Origin: Cohaesibacter gelatinilyticus
GTDB lineage: Bacteria > Pseudomonadota > Alphaproteobacteria > Rhizobiales > Cohaesibacteraceae
Reading direction: 5' to 3'
Length of the DNA stretch: 64,000 nt
Assembly (NCBI RefSeq): GCF_900215605.1
Contig: NZ_OBEL01000004.1
Location: forward strand, 186,001 to 250,000
Under the pieces are notes generated by a model. It did not search any database, was not told where the DNA came from, and saw nothing but the letters and a program-made list of their open reading frames with translations. Numbering within the stretch: position 1 is the stretch's first letter; every line of letters begins with the position of its first letter. The translations under genes were made by a program, and so were the position numbers. Of this stretch, positions 45,624-54,085 are shown piece by piece.

Positions 45624-46187
45624 TCACTCGCGCTTGACGATCATGAAGATCCGGGCTTCATCTTTTGCTTCGATCTTGTGATGGACATCTGCAGGATAAC
45701 GTGCGGTATCGCTCTCACTCAACTCTGTCATTTCCTCGCCACAGGTTAGCGTGATGGTGCCCTGCAGTACGGTAATTTGCTCCCGCGTTCCTGCACTATG
45801 TGCGTTGCTATCCAGACAACCGCCGGGCTTGAAGCGTAAATCATAGATCTCATGTTTCCCTACATCCTCTGGCGGCGAGAGAATGTGGATTGTGCAATCG
45901 CTGCCACCTTGATTGATTGCTGGTACTTCATTGGCTTTTAAAACTTCGATTTCTCGCTTGCGCGCGCCTTCATCCAATAGCCCGGCAAAATCAACCTGAA
46001 GGGCTCGTGTCAGATTCCAGAGCGTTGCAATGGTCGGGCTGCTTTCGCCGCGCTCAATTTGACTGAGCATGGAACGGCTTACTCCGGATAGCTTGGATAC
46101 GGCTTCCAGTGAAAGGCCCTTGCCCTGTCTTGCCTTTTTCAGGCGAGCAGGAAGCTGGTCTAGTATAGTGGTATCTGTCTCCGTCAT
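45624..46187 (-). CDS. XRE-cupin transcriptional regulator
   Basis: A 187-residue protein: helix-turn-helix in residues about 12-65 (LSLEAVSKLSGVSRSMLSQIERGESSPTIATLWNL), cupin in the C-terminal half (GGCLDSNAHSAGTREQITVLQGTITLTCG, TARYPADVHHKIEA). It is divergent from kbl-tdh across 192 bases and probably regulates them or itself. The ligand cannot be inferred; the family senses amino acids, polyamines or related metabolites. Confidence 0.9.
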   Translation of the reverse strand: MTETDTTILDQLPARLKKARQGKGLSLEAVSKLSGVSRSMLSQIERGESSPTIATLWNLTRALQVDFAGLLDEGARKREIEVLKANEVPAINQGGSDCTIHILSPPEDVGKHEIYDLRFKPGGCLDSNAHSAGTREQITVLQGTITLTCGEEMTELSESDTARYPADVHHKIEAKDEARIFMIVKRE

Positions 46188-46284
46188 ATTGGAACTGTGC
46201 GCAACCAGCGTTCAACTGTCAATCACCGAAATGATTGAACCAATTCAGGCATTGTGGTCCTGCAGAAGTCATCAAACTTTTCCT

Positions 46285-46308
46285 AAAAATCCTAAATAAA
46301 GGATTTTT
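46285..46308. promoter_or_regulatory. Inverted repeat in the kbl promoter region
   Basis: AAAAATCCT-N6-AGGATTTTT, a perfect nine-base dyad 72 bases in front of the kbl start, in the region shared with the divergent XRE-cupin gene. It is a plausible operator for that regulator. Being A+T-rich and ending in T6 it could also act as a small terminator. Confidence 0.45.
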
Positions 46309-46379
46309 TCCATTTTATTGGATTTCATGTGTTCAACTGCTTCTATGCTCGTGTTACGCTCAGAAAAATGGAGGATGCC

Positions 46380-47564
46380 ATGACTGAGAAATTTCTGTCC
46401 CATATTGAAGGGATTCTGAGCGAAATCGACGCTGATGGCCTGATGAAGCGCGAACGCCTGATTACCTCACCACAAAGTGGGGAAATTACTGTGGGTGATC
46501 GAAAGGTCATCAATTTATGTGCCAATAATTATCTAGGATTGGCGGATCACCCGGATCTCATAAAAGCTGCGCAAGATGCCATGGCTGCAAAGGGATTTGG
46601 TATGGCATCCGTGCGTTTCATTTGTGGCACTCAAGATCTGCATCGCACTTTGGAAATGCGCCTGGCGAAGTTCTTGAACAAGGATGACGCCATTCTGTTT
46701 GCTGCCTGTTTCGATGCCAATGGAGGCCTTTTCGAGCCACTCCTTGGTCCGGATGATGCAATCATTTCCGATGCACTCAATCATGCTTCCATCATCGATG
46801 GCATCCGTCTTTGCAAGGCGAAGCGCTATCGCTATGCCAATAGTGACATGAGTGATCTGGAAACCAAGCTGCAACAGGCAAAAGCTGAGGGTGCTCGGCA
46901 TATCATGATTGCAACTGATGGCGTTTTTTCCATGGACGGCTATCTGGCAAAATTGCCCGAAATTACCAAGATTGCAAAACAATATGATGCCTTGGTGATG
47001 GTAGATGATTGTCACGCCACCGGATTCATGGGTCCCAACGGTGCTGGCACTCCAGATCACCATGGTGTGGACGTCGATATCTTGACCGGTACTCTGGGCA
47101 AAGCTCTCGGTGGTAGTATCGGCGGTTATATTGCAGGTCCGCAAGCAGTGATCGATCTGTTGCGCCAGCGTGCAAGGCCTTATCTCTTCTCAAATTCCTT
47201 GCCGCCAGCAATGGTTGCTGCTGGTATCGAGGCTATTCGTCTCGTGGAAGAAGGCGCGGAGCATAGGGTGCAACTGTTTGAGAATGCCGCTTATTGGCGC
47301 GCTGGCCTGACAGATCTTGGCTTTTCATTGCTTGACGGCGAGCATCCGATCATTCCTGTGATGCTGGGGGATGCCAAGCTGGCTCAGAAAATGGCAGCGG
47401 GCCTGTTTGAAGAGGGGGTTTATGTCTCTGGTTTCTTCTTCCCCGTTGTGCCGCGCGGTCAGGCACGCATCAGAACTCAGATGAATGCTGCTCTTTCCAA
47501 AGAAGATCTGGATCGGGCACTGACTGCCTTCGGTAAGGTAGGGCGTGATTTGGGAGTGATCTGA
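46380..47564 (+). CDS. kbl: Glycine C-acetyltransferase (2-amino-3-ketobutyrate CoA ligase)
   Basis: PLP enzyme of 394 residues that splits 2-amino-3-ketobutyrate with CoA into glycine and acetyl-CoA. [72 protein letters not shown] and the PLP lysine [15 protein letters not shown] are the Kbl pattern. Start at 46380 has GGAGG five bases upstream; the frame extends to 46329 without support. TGATG overlap couples it to tdh. Confidence 0.95.
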   Translation: MTEKFLSHIEGILSEIDADGLMKRERLITSPQSGEITVGDRKVINLCANNYLGLADHPDLIKAAQDAMAAKGFGMASVRFICGTQDLHRTLEMRLAKFLNKDDAILFAACFDANGGLFEPLLGPDDAIISDALNHASIIDGIRLCKAKRYRYANSDMSDLETKLQQAKAEGARHIMIATDGVFSMDGYLAKLPEITKIAKQYDALVMVDDCHATGFMGPNGAGTPDHHGVDVDILTGTLGKALGGSIGGYIAGPQAVIDLLRQRARPYLFSNSLPPAMVAAGIEAIRLVEEGAEHRVQLFENAAYWRAGLTDLGFSLLDGEHPIIPVMLGDAKLAQKMAAGLFEEGVYVSGFFFPVVPRGQARIRTQMNAALSKEDLDRALTAFGKVGRDLGVI

Positions 47565-48625
47565 TGACTGCCAAAAGCAACATGATGACAGCTCTTGCCA
47601 AAACCAATTCCAAGGAAGGGCTCTGGAAGGTTGAGGCTCCCTTACCAGAAATTGGTCCTGATGATGTTCTGATCCGCATCAACAAAACAGGGATTTGCGG
47701 AACAGACATGCACATCTGGAACTGGGATGAATGGGCTTCTCATACTGTTCCGCTTGGTCTGATCACCGGTCATGAATTTGCGGGTGAGATCGTGGAGCTG
47801 GGTCGTAATGTCAGCAATCTCGATGTCGGGCAGCGCTGTTCGGGGGAGGGGCATCTGGTCCAGTCGGATAGCCGTCAAAGTCGAGCGGGAAAATTCCACC
47901 TTGACCCAGGCACCCGTGGTATTGGTGTGAACGAACAGGGTGCATTTGCTCAATATTTGCGCCTTCCCGCCTTTAATGTTGTGCCGCTACCTGACGATAT
48001 TCCAGATGACATCGGAGCGATACTCGATCCATTGGGCAATGCCGTTCACACAGCGCTGAGTTTTGAACTGCTTGGCGAGGATGTTCTGATCACGGGTGCC
48101 GGTCCCATCGGTATCATGGCCGCCGCGATCTGTTTGCATGCTGGTGCCCGCCATGTGGTGATTACCGATATCAATTCCGATCGTTTGGCTCTGGCAGCAG
48201 ACGTGGCTCCCAATGCACGCATTGTCGACGTCTCGAAAGAAGATCTCAATGACGTCATGCATGAGCTGGATCTGACGCAGGGCTTTGATATAGGGCTGGA
48301 AATGTCCGGAAATTATCGTGCCTTTGATCAGATGGTCGACGCCATGGTAATGGGAGGCAAAATGGCCATGCTGGGTATTCCTCCGGGAGAAATGCCTGTC
48401 AATTGGAGCCATATCATCTTCAAGGCCATCACCATCAAGGGCGTCTATGGGCGCGAAATGTTTGAGACCTGGTACAAGATGATTGCGATGCTGCAAAATG
48501 GATTGGATGTCAGCAAGGTTATCACTCATCGCTTTGACGTCACGGATTTTGAGCAGGGCTTCAAACTGATGAAAGAGGGTAAGTCTGGTAAGATCGTGCT
48601 GGATTGGACCGGGATTGGACCCTGA
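47564..48625 (+). CDS. tdh: L-threonine 3-dehydrogenase lacking the structural zinc site
   Basis: Medium-chain dehydrogenase of 353 residues that oxidises threonine to 2-amino-3-ketobutyrate. The catalytic zinc region (GICGTDMHIWNWDEW, LITGHEFAGEIVELG), GEGH, DPLGNAVHTALSFELLGEDVLITGAGPIGIMAA and GREMFETWYKM are the same as in E. coli Tdh. The structural zinc lobe is not: the four cysteines of E. coli (93, 96, 99, 107) correspond here to Gln100, Ser103, Ser106 and Asp114, with the spacing kept. The protein should fold without the second zinc. It is coupled to kbl. Confidence 0.93.
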   Translation: MTAKSNMMTALAKTNSKEGLWKVEAPLPEIGPDDVLIRINKTGICGTDMHIWNWDEWASHTVPLGLITGHEFAGEIVELGRNVSNLDVGQRCSGEGHLVQSDSRQSRAGKFHLDPGTRGIGVNEQGAFAQYLRLPAFNVVPLPDDIPDDIGAILDPLGNAVHTALSFELLGEDVLITGAGPIGIMAAAICLHAGARHVVITDINSDRLALAADVAPNARIVDVSKEDLNDVMHELDLTQGFDIGLEMSGNYRAFDQMVDAMVMGGKMAMLGIPPGEMPVNWSHIIFKAITIKGVYGREMFETWYKMIAMLQNGLDVSKVITHRFDVTDFEQGFKLMKEGKSGKIVLDWTGIGP

Positions 48626-48684
48626 AGTTATCTTCTTGGACTGAGGTCATCAAAGAGGTATTGCAAGATATTTCAATAATAAAT

Positions 48685-48700
48685 ATTTTATGCTTGAAAT
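48685..48700. promoter_or_regulatory. Candidate MarR operator before the SDR-MarR operon
   Basis: ATTTTATGCTTGAAAT matches 14 of 16 bases of the perfect palindrome ATTTCAAGCTTGAAAT in front of the 2-aminobenzoyl-CoA monooxygenase gene, and the identity continues to GCTTGAAATAAATT. It lies about 58 bases before the SDR start and overlaps a possible -35 box TTGAAA. A MarR gene is second in this operon. Confidence 0.55.
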
Positions 48701-48757
48701 AAATTAATTCTGCGCTAACCTAGGTCATAAGGATAAGACCGGATAGCAGGATGAGCA

Positions 48758-49528
48758 ATGACCGATGATGATCTCGATCTTGGCAAACATGCCTTCGTAA
48801 CCGGAGGCGGTAGCGGCGTTGGTGCAACCATTGCGCAAAGCCTTGCCGAGAACGGTTATGCTGTGACCATCATGGGCCGCAATGAAGCTGCGTTGGAAGA
48901 CGTAGCCAATGGTCATGAAGCCATCGGCTGGGTCACCGGTGATGTAACTGATCCGGCCTCGGTTCAGAATTGTATGGATCAAGCGATCAATGGCGCAGGC
49001 CCGATCTGTACAGTCATCGCCAATGCCGGTGCTGCCAAAAGCAAACCCTTCAAAGCCATGACCATTGCAGATCTGGATGATATGCTCAGTGTGAACCTCA
49101 AAGGCGTATTCAACTGCTTCCAAACCGCATTGCCGCATATGGAAAAGGCCAAGCGTGGCCGCATGATAGCAATTGCCTCCACCGCAGGCCTTAAGGGTTA
49201 CCCTTATGTGTCTGGTTATTGCGCCGCCAAACATGGTGCCATCGGACTGGTAAAAGGCCTTGCAGTTGAATTGGCCAAAACGAACATCACCGTCAATGCC
49301 ATATGTCCCGGTTTTATCGAAACACCGATGCTGGAGCGTTCCATTGAAAACATCGTTGCCAAAACTGGCATGAGCGAGGAGCAAGCGGCCAAATCCTTGC
49401 GTGCAGGCAATCCGCAGGATCGCTTCATTCAGACCGATGAAATCGCCGCCAGCGTGCTTTGGCTTTGTTCCGACGCTGCCCGCTCCGTTAATGGTGCCGT
49501 GATCCCCATCACAGGGGGTGAAATATGA
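48758..49528 (+). CDS. Short-chain dehydrogenase of the 2-aminobenzoyl-CoA cluster
   Basis: SDR of 256 residues: nucleotide loop VTGGGSGVGATIAQ, VIANAGAAKS, and the catalytic Ser/Tyr/Lys in IAIASTAG ... YCAAKHGAIGLVKG. GGEI ends it in place of the usual GG(M/W). It is first in an operon with MarR, enoyl-CoA hydratase, acyl-CoA dehydrogenase and the CoA ligase, so it probably acts as 3-hydroxyacyl-CoA dehydrogenase in the beta-oxidation-like lower part of the route. The precise substrate is inferred. It overlaps the MarR gene by four bases. Confidence 0.88.
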   Translation: MTDDDLDLGKHAFVTGGGSGVGATIAQSLAENGYAVTIMGRNEAALEDVANGHEAIGWVTGDVTDPASVQNCMDQAINGAGPICTVIANAGAAKSKPFKAMTIADLDDMLSVNLKGVFNCFQTALPHMEKAKRGRMIAIASTAGLKGYPYVSGYCAAKHGAIGLVKGLAVELAKTNITVNAICPGFIETPMLERSIENIVAKTGMSEEQAAKSLRAGNPQDRFIQTDEIAASVLWLCSDAARSVNGAVIPITGGEI

Positions 49529-50043
49529 CCAATTCTATTGAAGAAACAAGCAAGACCATGTCCCAAGACACCCAACCCAATGCCGCTGATGACCCGGCTT
49601 CCAAAGCGCGCCTTCGTCTCTGGCTGCGCTTGCTGAAAGGTCAGCGCAAGATCGAAAATCGTCTGCGTGAAAAGCTGCGCGACGATTATGGATCGACCTT
49701 GCCGCGTTTCGATGTGCTGGCAGCATTGAGCCGGGAACCGGACGGCTTGAAAATGAGCCAGCTCTCCGGTGTCTTGAAGGTCTCCAACGGCAATGTCACC
49801 GGCATCGTGGATCGTCTATCCAAGGATGGTTTTCTGGAACGGGTGCCAGTGGAGGGTGATCGCCGCGCCATGCGTGTTTGCCTCACCAAGTCAGGCCGGG
49901 ATCATTTCGCAACTTTGGCGGAAGCGCACGAAGGTTGGATCGACGACATGTTGTCCGAATTTACCGCCGATGAGGCGGAAGATATTGCAGCCCGTCTGGC
50001 GAGCCTGCTGGATCATATGAATGAAGGAGATGACCAGGCATGA
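49525..50043 (+). CDS. MarR-family regulator
   Basis: A 172-residue winged-helix repressor: [69 protein letters not shown] is the full MarR DNA-binding region in overlapping motifs. It is sandwiched by ATGA overlaps between the SDR and enoyl-CoA hydratase genes. MarR proteins of aromatic pathways such as BadR or CouR respond to aryl-CoA or aromatic acids; 2-aminobenzoyl-CoA or anthranilate is the likely effector here. The start could also be the in-frame ATG at 49558. Confidence 0.9.
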   Translation: MTNSIEETSKTMSQDTQPNAADDPASKARLRLWLRLLKGQRKIENRLREKLRDDYGSTLPRFDVLAALSREPDGLKMSQLSGVLKVSNGNVTGIVDRLSKDGFLERVPVEGDRRAMRVCLTKSGRDHFATLAEAHEGWIDDMLSEFTADEAEDIAARLASLLDHMNEGDDQA

Positions 50044-50867
50044 CCATGACCAATCCACGTGCCAAGGCACGCACAGACATGCGGCATTTCCTTTGTGAGA
50101 TCGAAGACGGTATTGCGCGTGTCTCACTTGATCGGCCAGAGCGCAAAAACCCTCTGACCTTTGAAAGCTATGCTGAGATGCGCGATTGGTTTCGCGATCT
50201 GCATTATGCCGATGATGTCAAAGCGGTGGTGTTTCTGCCCAATGGCGGCAACTTCTCTTCCGGTGGTGATGTTCATGACATCATTGGTCCACTGGTCAAG
50301 ATGGATATGAAAGGCCTTTTGGCTTTTACCCGCATGACAGGTGATCTGGTAAAAGCGATCGTCAATTGCGGGAAGCCAGTGATTGCGGCCGTTGACGGCG
50401 TCAGCGTTGGGGCGGGAGCCATTATTGCAATGGCATCAGATCTGCGTATTGGTACTCCTGAGAGCAAAACTGCATTTCTATTCACTCGCGTCGGACTCGC
50501 TGCCTGTGATATGGGCGCTTGTGCCATTTTGCCCCGTATCATCGGGCAAGGTCGTGCTGCAGACCTTCTTTATTCCGGTCGCTCCATGTCAGGCGAGGAA
50601 GGTGAACGTTGGGGCTATTTCAATCGCCTGACTGATGCTGACAGTCTTGAAGAAGACGCCATCAATTGGGCCAAACGTCTGGCAGATGGACCGAATTTCG
50701 GCCACATGATCACCAAGACCATGTTGGCTCAGGAATGGTCCATGTCCATTGAGCAAGCCATCGAGGCGGAAGCGCAAGCTCAAGCCATCTGTATGCAGAC
50801 CGGCGATTTTGAGCGCGCTTACCGGGCCTTCGTTGCCAAAGAAAAACCAATCTTTGAGGGCAACTGA
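50040..50867 (+). CDS. Enoyl-CoA hydratase/isomerase
   Basis: Crotonase-fold protein of 275 residues: [22 protein letters not shown], oxyanion-hole motifs [14 protein letters not shown] and [23 protein letters not shown], then [22 protein letters not shown]. The Asp in ACDMG occupies the region where crotonases carry a catalytic Glu. In the 2-aminobenzoyl-CoA pathway such enzymes handle the ring-reduced product. It overlaps its neighbours by four and one base. Confidence 0.9.
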   Translation: MTMTNPRAKARTDMRHFLCEIEDGIARVSLDRPERKNPLTFESYAEMRDWFRDLHYADDVKAVVFLPNGGNFSSGGDVHDIIGPLVKMDMKGLLAFTRMTGDLVKAIVNCGKPVIAAVDGVSVGAGAIIAMASDLRIGTPESKTAFLFTRVGLAACDMGACAILPRIIGQGRAADLLYSGRSMSGEEGERWGYFNRLTDADSLEEDAINWAKRLADGPNFGHMITKTMLAQEWSMSIEQAIEAEAQAQAICMQTGDFERAYRAFVAKEKPIFEGN

Positions 50868-52030
50868 TGGCAGATCAATCTTATCTTTCCTGGCCATTCC
50901 TTGAGGACAAACATCGTGAGCTCGCGACGACCCTGCGCCAATGGGCAAGTGATAATTTAAGTAATATCGATCATTCTGATGTCGATAATGCCTGCAAGGA
51001 TCTCGTTGCCAAACTGGGTACTGCTGGCTGGGCCAACCATTCAGCGATTGATCCGACAGATGCAAGCTCCAGGCTTGATGTGCGTAGCCTTTGCCTGTTG
51101 CGTGAGACATTGGCCTATCATGATGGATTGGCGGATTTTTCCTTCGCCATGCAAGGTCTGGGGACCGGGGCCATTTCGCTCTTTGGGTCTGATGCCCAAA
51201 AGGCGGAATGGCTTCCGAAAACACGATCAGGGCAAGCCATTGCAGCTTTTGCTTTGACAGAACCGAGTTCCGGATCTGATGTTGCCAATTCCACTATGAC
51301 GGCAACCGAAGATGGCGATCACTTCATTCTCAATGGTGAGAAAACCTGGATCTCCAATGGTGGCATTGCGGATGTTTACACGCTTTTTGCGCGCACCGGT
51401 GAGGCTCCAGGCGCGAGAGGGCTATCTGCTTTTGTCATTCCGGCAGGGTTGGAAGGTTTTGAGGTCGCCGAACGACTGGAGACAATCGCTCCGCATCCTT
51501 TGGCTTTGCTGCGCTTTACTAATTGTCGCGTTCCCAAGTCCTGTTTACTTGGAGAACGTGGGCAAGGCTTCAAGATTGCCATGTCCGTGCTGGATGTTTT
51601 TCGCACCACTGTTGCCGCTGCAGCGCTCGGTTTTGCACGACGTGCATTGGATGAAGCACTGGTTCGCGTTACCAGCCGAAAGATCCAGGGTGCGCCATTG
51701 TTCGATTTGCAAATGGTGCAAGGCCATATTGCCGATATGGCACTGGATGTGGATGCAGCAGCCCTTCTTATCTATCGCGCAGCTTGGGCCAAGGATAGCG
51801 GCGCACCGCGTGTGAGCCGGGAAGCGGCCATGGCCAAACTATTTTCGACTGAGCAGGCACAAATCATCATCGACAAAGCCGTTCAACTCCATGGAGGAGA
51901 CGGGGTTCGCCATGGTGAAATGGTGGAGCAGCTTTATCGCGATATTCGGGCATTGAGGATCTATGAAGGCGCATCAGACGTCCAGAAGATCATCATTGCT
52001 CGCCAGACACTGACGGCCTTTGAAAGTTAG
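50867..52030 (+). CDS. Acyl-CoA dehydrogenase
   Basis: FAD-dependent enzyme of 387 residues: FALTEPSSGSDVANSTMTA, the FAD segment NGEKTWISNGGIAD, FRTTVAAAALGFARRALDEAL, QLHGGDGVRHGEMVEQLYRDIRALRIYEGASDVQK. It presumably oxidises an alicyclic or aliphatic CoA intermediate after ring reduction of 2-aminobenzoyl-CoA, with the neighbouring hydratase and SDR. ATG overlaps the hydratase stop (TGATG). Confidence 0.92.
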   Translation: MADQSYLSWPFLEDKHRELATTLRQWASDNLSNIDHSDVDNACKDLVAKLGTAGWANHSAIDPTDASSRLDVRSLCLLRETLAYHDGLADFSFAMQGLGTGAISLFGSDAQKAEWLPKTRSGQAIAAFALTEPSSGSDVANSTMTATEDGDHFILNGEKTWISNGGIADVYTLFARTGEAPGARGLSAFVIPAGLEGFEVAERLETIAPHPLALLRFTNCRVPKSCLLGERGQGFKIAMSVLDVFRTTVAAAALGFARRALDEALVRVTSRKIQGAPLFDLQMVQGHIADMALDVDAAALLIYRAAWAKDSGAPRVSREAAMAKLFSTEQAQIIIDKAVQLHGGDGVRHGEMVEQLYRDIRALRIYEGASDVQKIIIARQTLTAFES

Positions 52031-52077
52031 AGACTGGCAAAGGCTTCTAATCAGAGGGACAGGCATTGGGAGGAACT

Positions 52078-53706
52078 ATGCTGGGACCAACTGCACATAT
52101 CGACAGCTTTACGCGGGACAATCTACCGCCCGCTGATCAATGGCCTGATTTCTTGCTTGATGGCTTTGATTACCCCGAGCATATCAATGCTGGTGTCGAG
52201 CTGACTGATGCCATGGTCGAGAAAGGCTTTGGCGATCACACTGCCCTCATCGGCAATGGCCGCCGCCGCACTTATAAAGAGCTCTCAGACTGGACCAATC
52301 GATTGGCCCATGTTCTGGTTGAAGATCTTGGTGTCAAATCCGGCAATCGCATCCTCATTCGCTCGGCAAACAATCCGGCCATGGTCGCCTGTTGGCTGGC
52401 TGCGACCAAGGTAGGCGCTGTTGTGGTCAATACCATGCCTTTGCTACGTGCTGGGGAACTGGCGAAGATTATCGATAAAGCAGAGATCTCCCACGCTCTT
52501 TGCGATACGCGCTTGATGGATGAGATGCTGCTCTGTCAGGAGATGTCCGAGCATCTGATATCTGTGACTGGATTTGATGGTACCTCCAATCACGAAGCCG
52601 AACTGGATCACCTCGCTCTCGAGAAGCCTGTTCTCTTTGATGCCGTGCAAACCGGACGTGATGATGTCGCCCTGCTTGGTTTCACCTCAGGCACCACAGG
52701 CTCTCCGAAGGCCACCATGCATTTCCATCGTGATCTTCTGATCATCGCCGATGCTTATGCCAAGGAAATCCTGAAAATCACGCCCGACGATGTTTTTGTC
52801 GGTTCGCCTCCACTTGCCTTTACGTTCGGTCTTGGCGGTCTGGCAATCTTCCCGCTTCGCTTTGGTGCAGCAGCAACGCTTCTTGAGGCTGCAACGCCAC
52901 CAAAGATGATCGAGATCATCGAGAAATATAAGGCGACTGTTTGCTTTACCGCTCCAACGGCCTATCGCGTCATGCTGGCTGCCATGGAAGAGGGGGCAGA
53001 TCTCAGCTCTTTGCGTGCAGCGGTCTCGGCTGGGGAAACACTCCCTGCACCGGTTTTTGATGATTGGAAAGCCAAAACCGGCAAGCCTATGCTGGATGGC
53101 ATTGGCGCGACAGAAATGCTCCATATTTTCATTTCCAATCGATTTGATGACCATAAAGCTGCTTGTACCGGCAAGCCGGTTCATGGCTATGAGGCGAAAG
53201 TGATCGGGGAAGATGGCACCGAAGTGCCGAGAGGCGAAGTTGGTCGCTTGGCTGTGCGTGGTCCGACCGGATGCCGCTATCTCGCCGATGATCGCCAGGC
53301 AGGCTATGTGAAAGATGGTTGGAATGTCACCGGCGATTCCTTTAGGCAAGATGAGGATGGTTATTTTCATTTTGCAGCTCGCAATGACGATATGATCATC
53401 TCTTCTGGCTATAACATTGCCGGACCTGAGGTCGAAGCCGCGCTTCTGTCCCATCCGAATGTGGCGGAATGTGCCGTTCTAGGTGTGCCGGATGAAGCAC
53501 GCGGCACGATTGTTCGTGCATATGTTGTGCTCAAAGACGGAATCACTGAGAGTGAAGACACGATTAAGTTGCTGCAAGATCATGTAAAAGCTACCATTGC
53601 TCCGTTCAAATATCCGCGCTCGATTGTTTTCACTCAGGCGCTTCCAAAAACTGAAACAGGCAAAATTCAGCGGTTCCGTCTGCGTGAGGCTGCAAAATCC
53701 GAATGA
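52078..53706 (+). CDS. abmG: 2-aminobenzoate (anthranilate)-CoA ligase
   Basis: Adenylate-forming ligase of 542 residues that activates anthranilate as the first step of its aerobic CoA-dependent degradation. The P-loop is LLGFTSGTTGSPKATMHFHRD, then LDGIGATEMLHIFISN, GDSFRQDEDGYFHFAARNDDMIISSGYNIAGPEVEAA and the C-terminal catalytic lysine in LPKTETGKIQRFRLR. The N-terminus DNLPPADQWPDFLLDG is that of the benzoate/2-aminobenzoate-CoA ligase group. GGGAGG fixes the start at 52078. The fused monooxygenase/reductase gene at 61145 makes anthranilate the likely substrate over benzoate. Confidence 0.9.
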   Translation: MLGPTAHIDSFTRDNLPPADQWPDFLLDGFDYPEHINAGVELTDAMVEKGFGDHTALIGNGRRRTYKELSDWTNRLAHVLVEDLGVKSGNRILIRSANNPAMVACWLAATKVGAVVVNTMPLLRAGELAKIIDKAEISHALCDTRLMDEMLLCQEMSEHLISVTGFDGTSNHEAELDHLALEKPVLFDAVQTGRDDVALLGFTSGTTGSPKATMHFHRDLLIIADAYAKEILKITPDDVFVGSPPLAFTFGLGGLAIFPLRFGAAATLLEAATPPKMIEIIEKYKATVCFTAPTAYRVMLAAMEEGADLSSLRAAVSAGETLPAPVFDDWKAKTGKPMLDGIGATEMLHIFISNRFDDHKAACTGKPVHGYEAKVIGEDGTEVPRGEVGRLAVRGPTGCRYLADDRQAGYVKDGWNVTGDSFRQDEDGYFHFAARNDDMIISSGYNIAGPEVEAALLSHPNVAECAVLGVPDEARGTIVRAYVVLKDGITESEDTIKLLQDHVKATIAPFKYPRSIVFTQALPKTETGKIQRFRLREAAKSE

Positions 53707-53737
53707 TGCGAACCACGAACCAGCTTGAGGAAAGATC

Positions 53738-53977
53738 ATGACACCTGCTGTCTTTGTACAAATCAGATGCACGCCGGGAACCACCTATAAAGTGGCCGAT
53801 GAGATTGCCAAACGCGAGCTCTATTCCGAGCTTTATTCCACCTCTGGTGAATATGATCTTCTCATGAAGCTCTATGTGCCAAAGGACGAGGATATTGGAC
53901 AGTTTCTCGACGAAAACCTGTTTGATATTCCGGACATCAAACGCACGCTGACAACCTTTACCTTCAACGCTTTTTAA
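53738..53977 (+). CDS. Stand-alone Lrp/AsnC ligand-binding (RAM) domain protein
   Basis: A 79-residue protein comprising only the C-terminal domain of Lrp-type regulators: VFVQIRCTPGTTYKVADEI, LYSELYSTSGEYDLLMKLYVP and the closing IKRTLTTFTFNAF. It has no DNA-binding part. Such stand-alone domains bind small amino acids and form rings. It lies between the CoA ligase gene and the ABC transporter genes, 31 bases after the former. A metabolite-sensing or effector role for the operon is inference. Confidence 0.88.
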   Translation: MTPAVFVQIRCTPGTTYKVADEIAKRELYSELYSTSGEYDLLMKLYVPKDEDIGQFLDENLFDIPDIKRTLTTFTFNAF

Positions 53978-54004
53978 AAAGGTAAGACAAGCGTCAAACA
54001 ATTC

Positions 54005-54049
54005 AGCACTGACAACAATCATATCACCATCAATAAACCAGTCAGTGCT
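54005..54049 (+). other. Hairpin before the binding-protein gene
   Basis: AGCACTGAC and GTCAGTGCT pair perfectly across 27 bases, ending 36 bases before the ATG of the solute-binding protein gene. It may be a weak terminator, an mRNA 5' stabiliser or an operator dyad; no T run follows. Confidence 0.45.
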
Positions 54050-54085
54050 TTCAAAAAGACTATTCATATCTTCTGGGAGGAAATT

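Noticed and set aside
51867-52077. Possible frameshift or extra gene between acyl-CoA dehydrogenase and the CoA ligase
   Set aside because: The dehydrogenase ends normally after the YEGASDVQK motif at 52030, and the 47-base gap holds only the ligase ribosome binding site.
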